A stretch of 64,000 nucleotides of DNA from Sipunculus nudus (lineage: Eukaryota > Annelida > Sipuncula > Golfingiida > Sipunculidae). The notes beneath the pieces were generated by a model. The model was given only the letters and a program-made list of their open reading frames with translations. It did no database searches and was not told the origin of the DNA. This document shows positions 60,901 through 64,000 of the stretch, piece after piece. A program made the position numbers and the translations under genes. The stretch's first letter is position 1. Each line of letters begins with the position of its first letter. Location of the stretch: NCBI GenBank assembly GCA_026874595.1, contig CM049310.1, forward strand, positions 90,959,556-91,023,555, written 5' to 3'.

Positions 60901-61263
60901 TCAACAAGAACATGCTTGATCTTTCTCAAAATCACAGGGATCATTGGTGCCTATGAGGGCTTCTAACCTGTTGAAATACAGACTTCAAGTTGCTCAAAAT
61001 CAAATATGGCCAACAGAGTACAATCGGTGATTTTCTGTTGCACACATTATTTCAGACATATCTTCTTTAATATTATTTGAACCAGTAGGATTTTTTCCCT
61101 CATGCATATGGATAAAACCTGTTTTTGTCATATTTTTCAATTTTAACCTAAACTTTTCATCCACATGTTAACTAGTCCAGCACTACCAGAAATGCGGGGC
61201 CCTCTGAGGACCATTGTCCGACCACATCTAGTTATTATTATTCTAATTATTATAATTATTATA

Positions 61264-61298
<35 letters not shown>

Positions 61299-61580
61299 TT
61301 TCATTAAGCAACTGTCTTCATTTTCATTATCCTTTATTTTAGAAGTACCGATGGCACCGTCAACATTGAGGTGGAGAGACGACCTTGTCCAGACCAAGAG
61401 GTCACCGGGAGTCGTCCTACCCATACTCCCAAGCGGCGCCGACGTGACGTCATTGCCAGACACCGGCCTTCACGCATGTCACCTTATTCCCGCATGGAAA
61501 CATTAAACAGACTGTTTGCGTCAGAAAAATACACGGATAGTCTTTTGTGTGGCGACATGGAGTTCCTGAGAAACCGATAA
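51846..61580 (+). CDS. RGS3: RGS3-like C2-PDZ protein without an RGS domain, complete 11-exon gene
   Basis: Exons 51846-51897, 52392-52442, 53136-53194, 55127-55221, 56091-56159, 56794-56854, 57520-57616, 58299-58345, 59097-59178, 59874-59979 and 61343-61580 join to 957 nt (318 codons plus TAA). All introns are GT-AG and all phases fit. Residues ~18-150 form a C2 domain (GQLSLSLYENSGLLTINIAE through WYYLLSANIGNKKHLRVGRS), and ~180-250 a PDZ domain (GFGFSISGF loop, HRVGLTVGDRVLHINGVNV). The segment TLLGSMSFGV..VEWYYLL..KHLRVGR closely resembles the RGS3 C2 as I remember it. The tail has a basic KRRRR cluster and ends LLCGDMEFLRNR. Family knowledge: the long RGS3 isoform uses C2 and PDZ for membrane and ephrin-B binding and an RGS domain for Galpha GAP activity. 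No RGS domain follows here. Start: first ATG after an in-frame TGA; further 5' exons are possible. Confidence 0.88.
51952..52001. repeat. TA microsatellite in intron 1 of the C2-PDZ gene
   Basis: Two TA runs separated by TATTTATA. Confidence 0.9.
52392..52442 (+). CDS. RGS3: C2-PDZ gene exon 2 (C2 strand 1)
   Basis: The acceptor is cctctttcag and the donor AACA|gtgggt. It encodes (G)QLSLSLYENSGLLTIN plus one base. The donor was chosen because the next exon then gives TINIAEGRHLQ, which parallels the LLLHIIEGKGL block of RGS3. Confidence 0.8.
53136..53194 (+). CDS. RGS3: C2-PDZ gene exon 3 (C2)
   Basis: The acceptor is aattcatcag and the donor AAAG|gtatat. It encodes AEGRHLQSKKDTKSSYFIK. The position of the usual calcium-binding Asp of the SDPYVK block reads KSSYFIK here. 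Confidence 0.85.
53535..53575 (+). mobile_element. Solo 3' end of the E3 element family
   Basis: TTCAGCTGAGCGTCATGGTC then TATATATCACTTGTTA matches the E3 3' end (CAGCTGAGCGTCATGACC..TCACTTGTT). The palindrome has mutated. No 5' end was found nearby. Confidence 0.6.
53643..54116 (+). pseudogene. 3' fragment of a non-LTR retrotransposon ORF
   Basis: The frame shows LMAQLRCGILPLEIEVGRF, ERICTMYEDNSVENDIHFIC and CPKFEEIREELYKSI. The GILPLEIEVGR..C..(N)E.HF.C.CP layout is the C-terminal Cys/His region of LINE reverse transcriptases that are abundant in aquatic invertebrates and fish. One Cys of the usual pair reads M-Y. It is 5'-truncated, in intron 3 of the C2-PDZ gene, and followed by AT-rich 3' UTR to about 54265. 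Confidence 0.65.
54540..54650 (-). repeat. Inverted copy of the 31798-31975 repeat
   Basis: The words TCAGGCCTCAAAATTTGTCT and AAAAGGTTGCGGTGGCTGAA are the reverse complement of parts of 31810-31880. Confidence 0.5.
55127..55221 (+). CDS. RGS3: C2-PDZ gene exon 4 (C2)
   Basis: The acceptor is atattgccag and the donor CATT|gtgagt. It encodes VCLAPEDNQRRAYKTNTRQS plus TGDPVFNERLS, the conserved PVFNE strand of C2 domains. Confidence 0.9.
55752..55935. mobile_element. ~184-bp inverted-repeat element (TACAGT ends), intron 4
   Basis: TACAGTCTAACCTTTGTAAC at the left and GACAGGTTCCACTGTA at the right mirror each other and match the ends of the 11011-11189 element. Confidence 0.6.
56091..56159 (+). 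CDS. RGS3: C2-PDZ gene exon 5 (C2)
   Basis: The acceptor is atttctccag and the donor CAAG|gtcaga. It encodes FELLPGDMDKRILITAWNKK plus QET. The usual WD pair of calcium-binding C2 domains reads WN. Confidence 0.9.
56794..56854 (+). CDS. RGS3: C2-PDZ gene exon 6 (C2)
   Basis: The acceptor is gttctttcag and the donor AAAG|gtaagt. It encodes ERTLLGSMSFGVGNICAKQK. Confidence 0.92.
57520..57616 (+). CDS. RGS3: C2-PDZ gene exon 7 (end of C2)
   Basis: The acceptor is ttgttgacag and the donor GAAG|gttaga. It encodes RDVEWYYLLSANIGNKKHLR plus VGRSQLGIEGKE, the most RGS3-like segment. Confidence 0.92.
58299..58345 (+). CDS. RGS3: C2-PDZ gene exon 8 (linker)
   Basis: The acceptor is tttgcctcag and the donor CAAG|gtaaac. 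It encodes AKVLPADTEGWCTSHK, a C2-PDZ linker with no motif. Phase and splice sites fit on both sides. Confidence 0.75.
58465..58790 (-). mobile_element. Partial inverse copy of the 9553-10024 element, intron 8
   Basis: It begins TTAAAGGGGCCCATTCA. Its reverse complement contains GTTGATATAAACAAAACTA and TTGTTGAAAGTGTTCGAATA, matching 9850-9920. The far end is not clear. Confidence 0.55.
59097..59178 (+). CDS. RGS3: C2-PDZ gene exon 9 (PDZ, first half)
   Basis: The acceptor is taccttaag and the donor GAAG|gtcagt. It encodes LSIQRGSRGFGFSISGF plus NPAHISRVEE, including the carboxylate-binding GFGF loop. Confidence 0.9.
59874..59979 (+). CDS. RGS3: C2-PDZ gene exon 10 (PDZ, second half)
   Basis: The acceptor is tgtactttcag and the donor TCAG|gtattc. 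It encodes GSHAHRVGLTVGDRVLHING plus VNVYWSTTDAIARIIR, with the typical GDRVLHINGVNV core. Confidence 0.94.
60415..61050. repeat. ~146-bp tandem repeat, about 4.5 copies, intron 10
   Basis: TGATTTTCTYTCGCRYSCGA recurs near 60441, 60586, 60732, 60877 and 61029 (spacing 145-152). Units also share CTCAACAASAACA, GGGATGATTGGTACCTATGA and CAGACCTGTCGGA. Confidence 0.88.
61231..61297. repeat. ATT trinucleotide microsatellite, intron 10
   Basis: A run of TTA/ATT units about 45 bp upstream of the last exon. Open frames of poly-Ile on both strands here are by-products. Confidence 0.95.
61343..61580 (+). CDS. RGS3: C2-PDZ gene exon 11 (end of PDZ, basic tail, stop)
   Basis: The acceptor is ctttattttag. 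It encodes STDGTVNIEVERR (last PDZ strand), a linker with KRRRR (possible nuclear signal) and the end RLFASEKYTDSLLCGDMEFL plus RNR, then TAA. Confidence 0.92.
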
Positions 61581-61606
61581 CAGGGTGGCATTTCCGTACA
61601 ACTGTC

Positions 61607-61612
61607 AATAAA
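61607..61612 (+). terminator. Poly(A) signal AATAAA of the C2-PDZ gene
   Basis: AATAAA lies 27 nt after the stop codon, implying a very short 3' UTR. Confidence 0.65.
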
Positions 61613-63240
61613 TGTAAATTAATATATATATTGCGTTTTCAGTCAGCGGCGTATATTTAAAAAATGTGGACATTATGGAATATCGAAATGTAGCCAGTTT
61701 TCTTGTGCCACAATTGAACAAGTATACGGTCTCTGAATTTGGTGAAAACTTTATTCGATTCCAAATTTTTGAAATGGTTGTAAGCATGTTTTAAAGCGTT
61801 GTCACGCAACCGTCGGTGCAAAGGCTTGCATTTCAAATAGAACGTTTAAATTTATAACAACATTAAGTATTATTATTGACTATACTGCTCAATAAGCGAC
61901 GCTGCGCCATTCTGGTCTTGTGGGTTTAAATTATATATATACAATTCTTTAAATTATATAAGTGTCCGACAGTAAAGGTATCTTGCATTACATACAGTAT
62001 CTATAGAATCTGTAGATGCCTAGACTTGAGGTCGCAAGTCTATAGACAATTATATCAATTTGAGATGATATTATTTGCTAGTATATGCAATTTATTGTAG
62101 CTAGTCAATGGCAATTGTATAACCTAAAAGGATAGATTCGCTAATGCAAATGTGGGTCCCTTATATTTATTCAAATATATGGTTGATCTATTTTGTTACT
62201 CACTGTTGGTGTAATTTATACCTAAAGGTGCTGATATTATAGTGTAAATACAGGTAGGTTGTTTTAATAAATAGCTAGGACTTATAACTGTTATAAGAGT
62301 TTTTTCTTTAGTTTAACGCATGAAGACTTAATGGAAATGAATGATAATGCATGACTACAGTACCAAGCAGTTGATGATGAGTAGCTTTTTACTAGAGATG
62401 TAGAATTTGAGCATGGACTCGAGTCAACTTTTCGGGGAGTCCATCTGGAGTCGAAGGAAAGAGACTTGCATAAAAATAAGACGTCCAGGTTGTGTGTGTG
62501 TGTGGGGGGGGGGGGGGGGGCACGCTACATGTGAAATATTCACAGTATATTAAAAGAATTCAAGGCTGTATATATTTACAAAGCTTTATCCCTGCATCGG
62601 GAGCTAAATGTATTTAAACATCAAAGGGAAAAGGTGTCAACTGTAACAGAAATATTTATGGTAATCTATAGTGTCCTTTTTAAAGTGTTGTAAATACAGA
62701 GATTTTTATTAGGCTCTGGCTCTTAAAAGAGACTGACTCGAAGACAGTGGACTTGGATACGACCCAAACGGACTGTGACTTGCACATGAGACTCTGATAG
62801 GACGAATTACCAACCATTTACCGTGTATAAATGAAAAGGAATATGCTTGTAACACGATTAAATAAATGAAAAATAATTGGTGCAAAAGAACCAGTAATCT
62901 CTGCTTAAAAGTTCAAATATTTATCTTATAGTGGAATGAAAATGTTTGCGGACCTCTTAAATCCCTACGATATCCTCCAAGGCCAGTCATTTATATTGCC
63001 GCCCCTTTTTTATATAGCGTTGACCTGTCTTAATATACTATAATTCAAACGCTTATGTCTATGGAACGAGGTCGATTATTTCGCAGACCGTAAGAACACG
63101 TATTACAGATGTCGCCTGTGGGAGCAGCTTGTATGCGATACATACAGCGCCATCTATCTATAGGGATATCAAGGCCAAAATGTTGATAAATATTATTGTA
63201 AAGTTCGAACTATTTTAGTTTGGTGATTAAAGCTTTTTTC
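61613..63240. other. Downstream flank; no gene recognised
   Basis: AT-rich sequence with a GAGTCC/GACTCG-rich repeat (about 62410-62790), a GT and G run (about 62491-62520), and AGCGCCATCT near 63147. Confidence 0.4.
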
Positions 63241-63247
63241 ATTTCAG

Positions 63248-63339
<92 letters not shown>
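63248..63339. repeat. TA microsatellite
   Basis: About 90 bp of TA with one TT interruption. Confidence 0.95.
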
Positions 63340-63342
<3 letters not shown>

Positions 63343-63526
63343 AGGGAGTGTCACCGATTGCAAGTCCGCATATCTTGTCGAAATGTATCATGTATGGTCT
63401 GAAATTAAGAGAGTGGCACTCTGTCATTCTTGGGCAACGTTTTCTATATATGTATAATATATATAATATTTATTTCTAGACAAAGCATGCGGCAAAGACT
63501 TTATAGGGCGTTACAAAAATTTTAAC

Positions 63527-64000
63527 ATGGATTATAAAATTATGACTAAATGCTTAGCCAACCGTTTGAAGAAAGTACTAAATTTTATCATAAATAATGA
63601 TCAGACATGTTCAGTGAATGGCCGATTGATTTCGCAAACATCATCATTAATACGAGATGTTATTGAATATACCAGATTAAAAAATATACCTGCAGCCTTA
63701 CTATGTATCGATCAGGAAAAGGCTTTTGATCGTTTGGATTGGGGTTTTATGTTTAGATGTTTGAATAAGTTTGGTTTTGGTAATGGGTTTATTAAATGGA
63801 TACAGTTGTGTTATTGTGACGTGAAAAGTTTGGTTAAGATTAATGGATATTTGTCATCCTTTTTCAAGTTGTTCAGGGGCACCCGTCAAGGCTGTCCACT
63901 GAGCCCTTTATTATATGTAATTGTGGCCGAGACAATAGCAAATGCTATCAGAGCTGATGTGAAGATTAAAGGTATAACATTACCGGATAATACAGAATTA
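63527..64000 (+). CDS. L1/Tx1-like reverse transcriptase, cut by the window edge
   Basis: From 63527 the frame is open for 158 codons to the last base. It shows MDYKIMTKCLANRLKKVL, QTCSVNGRLISQTSSLIRDV, LLCIDQEKAFDRLDWGF (motif A Asp) and FRGTRQGCPLSPLLYVIVAE (motif B). Motif C (F/YADD) would lie just beyond the edge. The upstream part (63480-63526) is degenerate, so the 5' end is truncated or mutated. No stop or frameshift is seen within the visible part, which makes it better preserved than the copy at 30519-31793. Confidence 0.85.
   Translation, partial: MDYKIMTKCLANRLKKVLNFIINNDQTCSVNGRLISQTSSLIRDVIEYTRLKNIPAALLCIDQEKAFDRLDWGFMFRCLNKFGFGNGFIKWIQLCYCDVKSLVKINGYLSSFFKLFRGTRQGCPLSPLLYVIVAETIANAIRADVKIKGITLPDNTEL

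Noticed and set aside
61143-61506. Overlapping + and - frames with poly-Ile
   Set aside because: The ATT microsatellite produces Ile runs; the real coding part is exon 11 from 61343 in a different frame.

Overview
The window looks like nuclear DNA from a lophotrochozoan invertebrate, most likely a bivalve mollusc. It is AT-rich, its genes are split by GT-AG introns, and more than half of it is dispersed repeats. The molluscan guess rests on my memory of mollusc repeats that begin TTTTTAGC + hairpin and end in a hairpin + CTTGT. No rRNA, tRNA, CRISPR array, operon or prokaryotic feature was seen.

Two host genes can be reconstructed on the + strand, and both encode regulators of heterotrimeric G-protein alpha subunits. 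(1) At 271-8448 lie the last four coding exons (240 codons plus stop) of a GPSM2/LGN/AGS3-type protein with four GoLoco motifs; its TPR half lies off the left edge. (2) At 51846-61580 lies a complete 11-exon, 318-codon gene for a C2-PDZ protein that matches the N-terminal C2-PDZ module of RGS3 but stops before any RGS domain. All exon phases join cleanly.

On the - strand, 21.5-38.9 kb holds an unrecognised family. A ~1.35-kb unit is tandemly triplicated at 33.5-37.6 kb, with a fourth related copy at 21.5-22.0 kb. Each copy carries a homologous 3'-terminal exon with a conserved splice acceptor and C-terminus, and each has at least one disabling lesion. Just upstream on the same strand, 38669-38860 is a candidate first exon with a signal peptide, a consensus splice donor and a TATA-like box. 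Its phase does not fit the terminal exons directly, so at least one exon is missing or the two are unrelated.

The rest is mobile DNA, region by region. 1.6-8.2 kb: Helentron/HINE-like elements in two GPSM introns. 11.35-15.76 kb: a 4.4-kb element of the same kind with a ~336-bp satellite organised as a ~1009-bp higher-order repeat, and another element nested inside it. 20.4-20.9 kb: a 26-bp minisatellite. 22.6-26.2 kb: a GTCG-rich repeat interrupted by an almost intact L2/CR1-like LINE. 27.4-29.1 kb: an L1/Tx1-like LINE with a twin-priming inversion. 30.5-31.8 kb: a decayed L1/Tx1 copy. 39.1-46.2 kb: a head-to-tail train of TA-flanked inverted-repeat elements. The introns of the C2-PDZ gene hold small inverted-repeat elements, a LINE 3' fragment and a ~146-bp tandem repeat. 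The window ends inside another L1/Tx1 reverse transcriptase reading frame.
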